Shown here: positions 12,001 to 19,802 of the stretch, piece by piece
Position numbering within the stretch: position 1 is the stretch's first letter
Layout: each line of letters begins with the position of its first letter
NCBI GenBank assembly: GCA_963773765.1
Contig: CAVZCC010000001.1
Location: 1,116,001 to 1,180,000, forward strand
From: CAVZCC01 sp963773765
GTDB lineage: Bacteria > Actinomycetota > Acidimicrobiia > Acidimicrobiales > Microtrichaceae
Length of the DNA: 64,000 nucleotides
Direction of reading: 5' to 3'
Program-made: the position numbers and the translations under genes
The notes under the pieces: generated by a model
Seen by the model: only the letters and a program-made list of their open reading frames with translations
Database searches by the model: none
What the model was told of the DNA's origin: nothing

Positions 12001-12632
12001 CCCACGGTCCTCGCCCAACCGCTTCACGAAGGCCGACGGGAGCAGTTCGGCCACCAACGGCGTCGGGTCGTCCCGGCTGCCGTTGTCGATCACCAGGACC
12101 GACAGGCCCTCGTAGTCCTGGTCGTGCAGCGAGTCCAGGCACCGCTCGAACCAATGGCCGGGATCCCGGGTGACCACCACCGCCACGACCGGTGGCGCGC
12201 CCACGCCGACCAGCGGCGCCTCGTCGGCCAGGCCCCAGCGGGCGTCGAGCTCGTCCTCGTCCACGTCCCAGTCGACGGTGACGTCCGGATCGGCACCGGC
12301 GGCCACGGCGACCGGGCCCGGCTCCGGTTCGGGCTCGGGCTCGAGCTCGGGCTCCGGAGCGGGCTCCCATTCGGGCTCGGGCTCGGGCTCGTCGGCTCCG
12401 GCTCCGGCTCGGGGGCGGGCTCCGGCTCGGGGGCGGGCTCCGGCTCGGGGCCCGGCTCAGGATCCGGCTGCGGATCGTCCGGGGTCACGGATCCCGGGGC
12501 CGGCTCCGTTCCTGCGCCGTCCGATCCGTCCCCGTGGTCCCCGTCCGAGCCGTCGGCGGGGTCCGGTGCCGGATCACGCAGGTCGGGGTCGTCGGGGGTG
12601 GAGGGGATGGCCCTGGTCCTTTCAGAAGACAC
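9016..12632 (-). CDS. Large membrane GT2 glycosyltransferase with Pro-Glu-rich N-terminus (frame interrupted near 12390)
   Basis: The main frame (from about 12390) has a GT-A domain: VVAVVVTRDPGHWFERCLDSL, VLVIDNGSRDD, FLFLHDDVALAPDA and GEDVDLCWRVH. A long multi-pass membrane region and a C-terminal extracytoplasmic region follow, then an Asp/Pro-rich tail. The frame stays open upstream through a Pro-Glu repeat. A second frame begins at GTG 12632 (VSSERTRAIPSTPDDPD) and enters the same repeat; inserting one base near 12390 joins them into about 1205 residues. The start is uncertain because no good ribosome site precedes 12632. Related actinobacterial proteins are thought to transfer sugars onto lipid-linked or wall glycans. 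DUF5719 follows with a four-base overlap. Confidence 0.8.
12311..12470. repeat. Degenerate GAGCCN hexanucleotide repeat encoding Pro-Glu repeats
   Basis: On the minus strand, repeated GAGCCG and GAGCCC units encode alternating Pro and Glu residues at the N-terminus of the GT2. The reading frame changes inside this repeat, at about 12390. Units of six bases do not shift the frame when gained or lost, so ordinary repeat slippage would not explain the break. Confidence 0.6.
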
Positions 12633-12756
12633 ATGGGTGGTCGACCCAGCGAACGACCACCGTGGCGCGGACGAGCGACGATCGTACCGCGGGCCATCTG
12701 GCCCACCGGGAACCGGGGTCGGGGACGGGGCCGTCGGAAGCCACCGCCGTCCGACC

Positions 12757-12762
12757 TAGAGT
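12757..12762 (+). promoter_or_regulatory. Putative -10 hexamer upstream of rmd leader ORF
   Basis: TAGAGT, 8 bases before ATG 12771. Transcription would begin near 12769, giving a nearly leaderless mRNA for the 20-codon ORF. Confidence 0.4.
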
Positions 12763-12770
12763 GCTCTGCG

Positions 12771-12833
12771 ATGACCGACGCCGGAAGCGCATCCACCGCC
12801 CTGACGGGGTGCATCGGACAGGCAGCCCCGTGA
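12771..12833 (+). CDS. Twenty-residue leader ORF coupled to rmd
   Basis: ATG 12771 opens a 20-codon frame, MTDAGSASTALTGCIGQAAP, whose TGA stop overlaps the GTG start of rmd as GTGA. The hexamer TAGAGT lies 8 bases upstream. Such an arrangement would let ribosomes entering at the leaderless ATG reach rmd by termination-reinitiation. Alternatively an indel separates a true N-terminal extension of rmd, since other genes here have such indels. The peptide has no run of regulatory codons that would suggest attenuation. Confidence 0.35.
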   Translation: MTDAGSASTALTGCIGQAAP

Positions 12834-13738
12834 AGGCGCTCATCACGGGTGCCGGCGGGTTCGTGGGCCACCACCTGGTCCGCCACCTGGACGAGAGCGG
12901 CGATGAGGTCGTCATCACCGACCGGTCCCTGGACGGGCTGGACATCACCGACGCCCCGTCGCTTCTGGAGCTGTTCCGCCGGGTCCGGCCGGAGGTGGTG
13001 TACCACCTGGCCGGGGCCAGCGACGTGGGTGGTTCCTGGTCCACCCCGCAGGCCACGTTCCGGGCCAATGCGGAAGGGACCCTGAACGTGTTGTGGGCGG
13101 CCCGGGAGGCCGGCGTGGAGCGGGTCCTGACCGTCGGCTCGGCCGACGTGTACGGCAAGGTGTCCGCGGAGGACCTCCCGATCGTGGAGGGCCTTCCCAT
13201 GCGGCCCGTCAGCCCGTACGCCGCGTCCAAGGCCTCCGCCGACCACGTCGCCCTCCAGGCCAACCTGGGCTACGGCCAACACGTCGTCCGGGCCCGGCCC
13301 TTCAACCACCTGGGCCCCGGCCAGAGCGACCGCTTCGTGGCCCCCGCACTGGCCGGACGGATCGCCGGCAACGAGCGATCCGGCGAGACCAAGGTCAAGG
13401 TCGGCAACCTGAGCCCCGAGCGTGACTTCACCGACGTCCGGGACGTGGTCCGGGCCTACCGACTCCTGGTGGAGCGCGGGCGCGCCGGCGAGGTCTACAA
13501 CGTGTGCAGCGGGCGGGCCATCGCCGTGCAGGCACTTGCCGACCAGTTCATCGCCATGGCGACCATCCCCATGGAGCTGGTCCCGGACCCGGAGCTGCAG
13601 CGCCCGGTGGACATCCCGGTGCTGCTGGGCGACTGCACGCTGTTGCGCACCGACACCGGATGGGCACCGGAGATCCCGCTCGAGGTCACGTTGCGGGACC
13701 TGCTCGACGACCGCCGGCGCCGCCTCGACTCCACCTGA
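12830..13738 (+). CDS. rmd: GDP-4-keto-6-deoxy-mannose reductase-like epimerase/reductase
   Basis: A 302-residue extended SDR enzyme with the NAD(P) motif GAGGFVG at the start and the catalytic YAASK motif. The ARPFNHLGPGQ segment resembles Rmd, which reduces GDP-4-keto-6-deoxy-D-mannose to GDP-D-rhamnose. gmd, which makes that substrate, lies 670 bases downstream, supporting the call. GTG 12830 fits the conserved start (VKALITGAGG) and overlaps the stop of a small upstream ORF. A different NDP-sugar reductase is possible. Confidence 0.72.
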   Translation: MKALITGAGGFVGHHLVRHLDESGDEVVITDRSLDGLDITDAPSLLELFRRVRPEVVYHLAGASDVGGSWSTPQATFRANAEGTLNVLWAAREAGVERVLTVGSADVYGKVSAEDLPIVEGLPMRPVSPYAASKASADHVALQANLGYGQHVVRARPFNHLGPGQSDRFVAPALAGRIAGNERSGETKVKVGNLSPERDFTDVRDVVRAYRLLVERGRAGEVYNVCSGRAIAVQALADQFIAMATIPMELVPDPELQRPVDIPVLLGDCTLLRTDTGWAPEIPLEVTLRDLLDDRRRRLDST

Positions 13739-13753
13739 ACCCGGCCGGGCCGG

Positions 13754-13797
13754 CGGACCGACGAACTCGGGGTGCCTCGGCCGCTCCGAGCGGTCCG
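13754..13797. terminator. Bulged stem-loop between convergent rmd and XRE genes
   Basis: CGGACCG (13754-13760) and CTCGG (13766-13770) pair with contiguous CCGAGCGGTCCG (13786-13797), leaving a five-base bulge and a 15-base loop. It occupies the 105-base gap between two convergent genes and may terminate both. Confidence 0.35.
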
Positions 13798-13843
13798 ATC
13801 AGCCCGAGAAGCGCAGGGTGAGGGTTCGACGACGGGTGGGGGT

Positions 13844-14323
13844 TCAGTGGCGTGCGAGCTGCTCCACGGCGTGGCGCACCAGGGCCCGTTGGCGTTCGTC
13901 CACCGTGGCGGCCTCCAGGGCCGTCAGGTCCCGACGCCACTGCGCCACCACCCGCCGGGCCACCGGCGCCGGCGCACCCTCCAGCCAGCGCAGGTCACGG
14001 TCCAGCAGCGCCAGCTGCAGCTCCACCTCGGTGTGACGGGCGACCACGGCGGGGAGCCGCTCCGCCTTGGCCACCGGGTAGTCCGTTCCCGCCACCAGTG
14101 CGAAGGCCTCGCAGCCGAACACGCCGGCCAGGAGGGCCACCGTGCGCTCCCCGGGCACGCTGCGGCCCGACTCCAGGTTGGACAGGGCCACCCGGGAGAT
14201 GGCCACCCGGGAGGCCAGCTCGGCCTGGGTCAGGCCCAGGTCGGTGCGCAGGCGTCCGATGCGGATGCCGAGCATCTCGCTGGCCGGTCGCGCCGGTCGG
14301 GGGTCGGGGGTGGCAGGAGTCAC
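13844..14323 (-). CDS. XRE-family transcriptional regulator
   Basis: A 159-residue protein with an N-terminal helix-turn-helix near residues 19-70: RIGRLRTDLGLTQAELASRV, then AISRVALSNLESGRSVP. The C-terminal half is helical and not recognisable. It is transcribed divergently from gmd with 82 bases between the starts, so it may control gmd and itself, but no clear operator is visible there. Ligand unknown. Confidence 0.8.
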   Translation of the reverse strand: MTPATPDPRPARPASEMLGIRIGRLRTDLGLTQAELASRVAISRVALSNLESGRSVPGERTVALLAGVFGCEAFALVAGTDYPVAKAERLPAVVARHTEVELQLALLDRDLRWLEGAPAPVARRVVAQWRRDLTALEAATVDERQRALVRHAVEQLARH

Positions 14324-14392
14324 AGCAGGACGGTTCTGGGCGGACCGGCGATCATGACAACCCAGTTGGCAGACACCGGTGCCCGTTCAGGG

Positions 14393-14398
14393 TAGAAC
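14393..14398 (+). promoter_or_regulatory. Weak -10-like hexamer upstream of gmd
   Basis: TAGAAC, 7 bases before ATG 14406. It lacks the final T of TAnnnT, so it is weaker than the other candidates. A TTGGCA lies 21 bases further upstream. Confidence 0.25.
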
Positions 14399-14405
14399 CG
14401 ATGCC

Positions 14406-15387
14406 ATGACCAAGCGCGCATTGATCACGGGCATCACCGGCCAGGACGGCTCCTACCTGGCCGAGCTCCTGCTGGACGAGGGCTACGAGGTCATCGGCAT
14501 GGTGCGCCGCTCCTCCACGGTCACCTTCGAGCGGATCGCCCACCTCCAGGACCGGATCGCCACCGTTCCCGGCGACCTGCTGGACCAGGCCAGCCTCATC
14601 GACCTGCTGCGCACGTACCGGCCGGACGAGGTCTACAACCTGGCGGCCCAGAGCTTCGTGCAGACCAGCTTCAGCCAGCCGGTGCTCACCGGCGACGTCA
14701 CCGGCCTGGGCGTCACCCGGCTGCTGGACGCGATCCGGATCGTGGACCCGGACATCCGCTTCTACCAGGCGTCGTCGTCGGAGATGTTCGGCAAGGTCAT
14801 GGAGGTCCCCCAGCGGGAGACCACGCCCTTCTACCCCCGCTCCCCCTACGGCGTGGCCAAGGTGTACGGCCACTGGATCACGGTGAACTACCGCGAGTCC
14901 TACGACCTGCACGCCTCCAGCGGCATCCTGTTCAACCACGAGTCGCCCCGACGCGGGCTGGAGTTCGTCACCCGCAAGATCACCAACACGGTGGCCAAGA
15001 TCAAGCTGGGCCAGACCGAGGAGCTGCGGCTCGGCAACCTGGACGCCAAGCGCGACTGGGGCTTCGCCGGCGACTACGTCCGGGCCATGTGGCTGATGCT
15101 GCAGCAGGACCAGCCCGACGACTACGTCGTCGCCACCGGCGAGACCCATTCGGTGCGCGAGTTCTGCGAGGTCGCCTTCGGCCACGTCGGGCTCGACTGG
15201 GAGGACTACGTGGTCATCGACGAGGCCTTCTACCGCCCCGCCGAGGTCGACCTGCTGGTCGGCGACGCCACCAAGGCCCGCCAGACGCCTGGGCTGGGAG
15301 CCGGCGGTCGGGTTCGACGAACTGGTGACGATGATGGTCGACGCCGACATGGACCTGCTCCAGGGCAAGCTCCGCGCCATCGGCTGA
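14406..15387 (+). CDS. gmd: GDP-mannose 4,6-dehydratase (frame interrupted near 15288)
   Basis: Converts GDP-D-mannose to GDP-4-keto-6-deoxy-D-mannose, the shared precursor of GDP-rhamnose and GDP-fucose. Seen: the NADP motif TGITGQDGSYLAELL, the RRSS segment, the SSSEMFG active-site region and the YxxxK pair Y148/K152 (SPYGVAK). Near 15288 the frame breaks; removing one C joins DATKARQT to LGWEPAVGFDELV and gives 326 residues, normal for Gmd, ending at 15387. Both enzymes that use its product appear in the window (rmd and a GDP-fucose synthase). Confidence 0.93.
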
Positions 15388-15402
15388 GGGGCGGGCTGCC
15401 GG

Positions 15403-15408
15403 TAGGGT
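15403..15408 (+). promoter_or_regulatory. Putative -10 hexamer of cofD
   Basis: TAGGGT, 7 bases before GTG 15416, lying in the short gap after gmd. Confidence 0.4.
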
Positions 15409-15415
15409 CCGGGCC

Positions 15416-17114
15416 GTGCCAGGCGTGACCGTGCTCTCCGGTGGTGTGGGTGCTGCACGGTTCCTCCGCGGCCTGCTGCACGTGGTGGACCCGGCGGAGG
15501 TGACCGCTGTGGTGAACGTGGGCGACGACGCCGTCCTGCACGGTCTGGAGGTCAGCCCCGACCTGGACACCATCACCTACACCCTCGCCGACGCGGTCGA
15601 CCCCGGGACCGGTTGGGGCCTGGCCGGCGAGACCTGGCAGGCCATGGCCCAGGTCCGGCGCTACGCCGGGGCCAACGGGATCACCGCCACCGACCCGGTC
15701 GGCAACGACGCCGCGGGATGGTTCTCCCTGGGGGACCTGGACCTGGGCACGCACCTGTACCGGACGTCCCGGCTGCGCTCCGGCGCCACCCTCACCGAGG
15801 TCACCGCCGAGATCGCCCGCACCTGGGGCCTGGAGCTGCGCGTGCTGCCGGTGACCGACGATCCGCTGCGCACCAGGGTGACCACGGCGGACGGCCGGGA
15901 CCTCACCTTCCAGGAGTACTTCGTGCGGGAGCACCACGACGTGGCGGTGGCCGCCGTGCGCTTCGACGGCGCCGACGCCGCCCGGCCCGGCCCCGCGGTG
16001 CTGGCCGCCCTCTCGGACGCCCACGCCGTCTGCATCGCCCCCTCCAACCCCGTGGTGTCCATCGACCCCGTCCTCGCCGTCCCCGGTGTGCGGGAGGCGC
16101 TGGTGGCCCGACGGGAGCGGACCGTGGCGGTCAGCCCGATCGTGGGGGGCGCCGCGCTCAAGGGCCCGGCGGACCGCCTCCTGCGGGAGCTGGGCCACGA
16201 CTCCAGCGTGGTGGGCATCGCCCGCTGGTACGCCCCTGTGGCCTCGCGTGCTGGTGGTCGACGAGGTGGACGGCGCCCTGGCCGACGCGGTCGAGGCCGA
16301 GGGCATGCGCTGCGTGGTCGCCCCCACGATCATGTCGGACCCCGCCGCGGCGGCGGCGCTGGCCCGGACCTGCCTGGACGAGGTCGGCGACGGGGACGGC
16401 ACCGTGACCCGCCTGGAGATCATCCCGGTGGAGGGCATCGGCGAGATCGGCCGGGGTGCCGACCTGGCCGGGATCATCTGCGACGCCGCCACGCTGGAGC
16501 ACCACGACGTGGTGGTCGTGACCCAGAAGGTGGTGTCCAAGGCGGAGGGCGCCATGGTGGCGGTGGACCCCGACGACCCGCTCAGCCACAAGCCGCTGGT
16601 GGAACGCGAGTCCGTCCGCATCCTGCGGCGGCGGGGTGAGCTGATCATCAGCGAGACCTCGCACGGATTCGTCTGCGCCAACGCAGGCATCGACCTGTCC
16701 AACGTGGACCGGGGCCAGGCCGCGCTGCTGCCGGAGGACCCGGACCGCTCCGCCCGGCGCATCCGCGACGGCATCCGGGGCCGCGCCGGGGTGGAGGTCG
16801 GTGTGATCGTGTCGGACACCTTCGGCCGGCCATGGCGCCGCGGCGTGACCGACGTGGCCATCGGCTCCGCCGGACTGCTGGCGGTGATGGACCTCCGGGG
16901 CACCCAGGACGCCTACGGGCGCGAGCTCCAGGTGACGGAGGTGGCGGTGGTGGACGAACTGGCCGCGGCGGCGGAACTGGTCATGGGCAAGTCGACCGGG
17001 GTCCCGGTGGCCGTGCTGCGGGGAGTGGACCCCGCCGTGTTCGGACCGGGGTCCGACCGCTCCGGCGTCCTGACCGACATCGTCCGGTCCCCCACCGACG
17101 ACCTGTTCCGCTGA
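15416..17114 (+). CDS. cofD-cofE: CofD-CofE: 2-phospho-L-lactate transferase joined to F420-0:L-glutamate ligase
   Basis: The first 325 or so residues are CofD (FbiA), which forms F420-0 from Fo: TVLSGGVGAARFLRGL, VNVGDD and LEVSPDLDTITYTLAD are typical. Near 16233 one C in CCCC must be removed to join VGIARWYA to LWPRVLVVDEVDG. In that frame, CofD (ending near ALARTCLDEV) runs without a stop into CofE, which adds glutamates: DVVVVTQKVVSKAEG, ISETSHGFVCANAGIDLS and VIVSDTFGRPWRRGVTD. The corrected ORF is 565 residues. This is either a true bifunctional fusion or a second indel: another frame has TGA at 16405 overlapping GTG 16404 (GTGA), the expected layout for two coupled genes. Confidence 0.88.
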
Positions 17115-17125
17115 CGGGCCGCAGG

Positions 17126-17131
17126 TAGGTT
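17126..17131 (+). promoter_or_regulatory. Putative -10 hexamer of the SDR gene
   Basis: TAGGTT, 8 bases before ATG 17140. It supports this ATG over the TTG at 17131, which lies inside the hexamer. Confidence 0.4.
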
Positions 17132-17139
17132 TGACCGCC

Positions 17140-18006
17140 ATGACGATCTTCCCGATGGACGACAAGGTCGTGGTCATCACCGGGGGGAACTCGGGCATCG
17201 GCCTGGAGACCGCCGTGGGCCTGGCATCGGCCGGGGCACGGGTGGTCCTGGGGTGCCGCAACCAGGCCAAGGCCGACGACGCGGTCCGGGACATCCGGAC
17301 CCGCTCCGGCAACGACGCCGTGGAGTCCCGCTCCCTGGACCTGGCCGACCTGGCCTCCGTCCGGTCCTTCGCCGCAGGCCTGACGGACCTGGACCGCATC
17401 GACGTGCTGGTCAACAACGCCGGCCTGATCCTCGACCACCGCGTCGAGACGGCCCAGGGCTTCGAGGCGACGTTCGGGATCAACCACCTCGGGCACTTCC
17501 TGCTCACCCGCCTCGTCGACCCGCAGCTCCGTGCCGCGCCGGCGGCCCGGGTGGTGTGCGTGGCCTCCCTGGCCCATGCCGTCGCCGTCGGGGGCCTGAC
17601 CTGGGCCGATCTGGACCGGCACCACCGGTACTCGGCCTGGCGGGTCTACGGCGAGTCGAAGCTGGCCAACATCCTCCACGCCCAGGCCCTGGCCCGGCGC
17701 TTCGAGGGCAGCGGCATCGTCGCCCATTCGCTGCACCCGGGGTCGGTGCGGACCAACTTCGGCGCCGAGGGCGACACCCAGGGGGCCAACGCCCGCTTCA
17801 TCCGCATGGGCGACCGCTCCGCCATCACCGCCGAGGCGGGCGCCCGCACGTCCATCCACGTGGCGTCGTCGGCCGAGGCCGGGGCGACCACCGGGCTCTA
17901 CTGGTCGAAGTGCCGCCCGGCCCGCACCGCTCCGTGGGCCATGCGGGCCGGCGCCGCGGAGCGGCTGTGGACCACCAGCGAGCGCATGCTCGCAGCCGTC
18001 ACCTGA
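17140..18006 (+). CDS. SDR oxidoreductase, retinol-dehydrogenase-like
   Basis: A 288-residue classical short-chain dehydrogenase with the cofactor motif TGGNSGIG, NNAG in the central strand, the YGESK catalytic pair and PGSVRTNF after it. It resembles the retinol dehydrogenase/WW-oxidoreductase-like branch, usually NADP dependent and acting on hydrophobic alcohols or ketones; substrate unknown. It is convergent with the LLM gene across a strong palindrome. Confidence 0.83.
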   Translation: MTIFPMDDKVVVITGGNSGIGLETAVGLASAGARVVLGCRNQAKADDAVRDIRTRSGNDAVESRSLDLADLASVRSFAAGLTDLDRIDVLVNNAGLILDHRVETAQGFEATFGINHLGHFLLTRLVDPQLRAAPAARVVCVASLAHAVAVGGLTWADLDRHHRYSAWRVYGESKLANILHAQALARRFEGSGIVAHSLHPGSVRTNFGAEGDTQGANARFIRMGDRSAITAEAGARTSIHVASSAEAGATTGLYWSKCRPARTAPWAMRAGAAERLWTTSERMLAAVT

Positions 18007-18030
18007 CCGACCGACCCCACCCCACCCAGT

Positions 18031-18082
18031 CGTTCTGTGGTGCGAGCCGCGACCTCTGGGTCGCGGCTCGCACCACAGAACG
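18031..18082. repeat. 52-base palindromic element, copy 1
   Basis: Perfect 24-base arms around a TCTG loop, between the 3' ends of two convergent genes. The left arm begins CGTTCTGTGGTGCGAGCC. A near-identical element lies at 32279-32330, where a G-C pair of the stem is replaced by C-G on both arms. It likely acts as a bidirectional terminator; its repetition suggests a REP-like family. Confidence 0.85.
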
Positions 18083-18088
18083 AGCGGG

Positions 18089-18958
18089 TCAGGCGAAGCG
18101 GGCGACGATCTCCTCGCCGAACCACGCCACCGCGTCGACCTGGTGGTCCAGGGCGTCCACGTCGCCCGGCCGGAAGTACCACGGGCACACCATCGCATCG
18201 GTGACCCCCAGGTCCTCCATGCGGCGGAACCCGTCCAGGTCGAACACGTCGGTGCACAACGCCTTGATCTCGAACGGCACGTCGGACCGGCCGTACTGGG
18301 CCCGCAACTCGGCCAGGCGGGGCGCGACCTCGGCGATCTCCGCCGTGGTGTTGGCCACCGAGATCCACCCGTCGGCCAGCCTCGCGGCCCGGTTCAGGCC
18401 GGGCTCGGACAGTCCGCCGACGTAGATCGGCACGGGCTGGGTGGGGACCGGACGGACCATCAGGCGCCCGAAGTCGTAGTGCTTGCCGTGGTACTCGACC
18501 CACTCACCCGAGCACACCAGCCGGATGATCTCGATGGCCTCGTTGGTGCGGGCACCGCGGGTGCGCATGTCCTTGCCCAGCCACTCGAACTCCTCCGGGA
18601 TCCACGACAACCCCACGCCCAGCCCGACGCGACCGTCGGCCATGGCCGCTGCCGACGACACCGTCTTGGCCACCAGGAGCGGGTCACGGATCCCCAGCTT
18701 GAGCACGTTGGTGTAGAAGCTGATCCGCTCGGTCACCGCGGCCATGGCCGGAATGGCCACGAACGGGTCCAGGAACGGCGTCTCCGGGGCCCAGAAGCGA
18801 CCGCCGTCCGCGGTGTACGGATAGCCGGCGGAGACCTCCTCGGGGAAGAACACCGACTCGGGCACGGCGATGGAACCGTAGCCGGCGTCCTCCGCGGCGC
18901 GGGCCAGGGGCAGGAAGTGCTCCGGCGGGAGCATGGGCAGTGCCAGCGAGAACTGCAT
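18089..18958 (-). CDS. LLM-class (F420-dependent) oxidoreductase
   Basis: A 289-residue luciferase-like monooxygenase-fold protein: FLPLARAAEDAGYGSIAVPE, then RISFYTNVLKLGIRDPLLVA, RVGLGVGLSWIPEEFEWLG and PVPIYVGGLSEPGLNRAARL are typical of the TIGR03619-type F420 group. F420 genes in the same window make F420 use plausible, but FMN cannot be excluded. It follows the SDR at 18971 by 12 bases and is presumably in its operon. Reaction unknown. Confidence 0.85.
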   Translation of the reverse strand: MQFSLALPMLPPEHFLPLARAAEDAGYGSIAVPESVFFPEEVSAGYPYTADGGRFWAPETPFLDPFVAIPAMAAVTERISFYTNVLKLGIRDPLLVAKTVSSAAAMADGRVGLGVGLSWIPEEFEWLGKDMRTRGARTNEAIEIIRLVCSGEWVEYHGKHYDFGRLMVRPVPTQPVPIYVGGLSEPGLNRAARLADGWISVANTTAEIAEVAPRLAELRAQYGRSDVPFEIKALCTDVFDLDGFRRMEDLGVTDAMVCPWYFRPGDVDALDHQVDAVAWFGEEIVARFA

Positions 18959-18970
18959 TCGAGTGCCTCC

Positions 18971-19720
18971 TCAGGCCAGGGTGCCGCCGTCGACCTTGAG
19001 GCACGTGCCGTTCACGTGCTCCGCGTCGTCGGAGGCGAGGAAGGCGATGGCGGCGGCCACCGTCTCGGGACCGCGCTGCTTGTCCAGCGCCATGATGCGG
19101 TACACCAGCTTGGGGTCCGCGCCCTCGGGCAACTCGAAGGCGTTCTGGATGGGCGTGAGGATGGACCCGGGGGCGACGCTGTTGCAGCGCACGCCCAGCT
19201 TGCCGAACTCCACCGCGATCGTCTGGGTCAGGGCCTGCACGCCGCCCTTGGACGCCGAGTAGGAGATGGTCCACGGGTGGCCGGCCAGCGCCGCGGTGGA
19301 CGCCGTGTTCACGATGTTGCCGCCGGACACCAGCAGGTGGTCCAGCGCCTCCCGGCACATGAGGAAGGTGCCGGTCAGGTTCACACCGATGATCCTGTTC
19401 CAGTCCTCCAGCGTGGTCTGGCGCATGTCCTTGAACTGCAGGATGCCGGCCACGTTGACCAGCACGTCCAGCCGGCCGAACTCCGACACGGTGGAGGAGA
19501 CGGTGTCCCTGACCGAGTCCTCGTCGCCCACGTCGGACACCATCGACAGGACCGTCGAGCCCGAGGCACGGCACGTCGCCGCCGTCTCCTCCAGGCCGTC
19601 CGCGTTCACGTCGGTGATCGCCAGCGTGGCGCCCTCCTCGGCCAGCCGCTCGGCGGTCGCCCGCCCGATTCCCGATGCCGCGCCCGTGAGCAGGACGACC
19701 TTGTCGGTGAAACGCTCCAC
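18971..19720 (-). CDS. SDR oxidoreductase, FabG-like
   Basis: A 249-residue classical SDR: TGAASGIG cofactor motif, NVAG central motif, YSASK catalytic motif and the C-terminal end VNGTCLKVDGG. It starts at GTG 19720 with a GGGGG ribosome-site-like stretch upstream. A TATGAT hexamer overlaps a 21-base palindrome 24-47 bases before the start, so this gene and the LLM gene behind it are probably repressed by a TetR-like regulator not present in the window. Substrate unknown. Confidence 0.83.
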   Translation of the reverse strand: MERFTDKVVLLTGAASGIGRATAERLAEEGATLAITDVNADGLEETAATCRASGSTVLSMVSDVGDEDSVRDTVSSTVSEFGRLDVLVNVAGILQFKDMRQTTLEDWNRIIGVNLTGTFLMCREALDHLLVSGGNIVNTASTAALAGHPWTISYSASKGGVQALTQTIAVEFGKLGVRCNSVAPGSILTPIQNAFELPEGADPKLVYRIMALDKQRGPETVAAAIAFLASDDAEHVNGTCLKVDGGTLA

Positions 19721-19743
19721 CTGTGCACCCCCTGTGGCCCGCC

Positions 19744-19767
19744 GATCTGACGGCCCGTCAGATCATA
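19744..19767 (-). promoter_or_regulatory. Palindromic operator overlapping a -10 box
   Basis: GATCTGACGG and CCGTCAGATC flank a single C (19744-19764), a perfect 21-base inverted repeat. On the minus strand TATGAT at 19762-19767 overlaps its upstream end, so transcription would begin inside the palindrome about 35 bases before the SDR start. The shape suits a TetR-family dimer. Confidence 0.6.
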
Positions 19768-19802
19768 TGGCGGGGTGGGGTGCGGCCCGAAGTCGGGACC
19801 GG

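Noticed and set aside
12090..12370. Separate small acidic Pro-Glu protein at the 12.4 kb repeat
   Set aside because: It continues into the glycosyltransferase after one base change, and its downstream part in that frame has no protein-like features.
17131..17139. TTG 17131 as the start of the SDR gene
   Set aside because: It lies in the proposed -10 hexamer and adds only three residues before ATG 17140.
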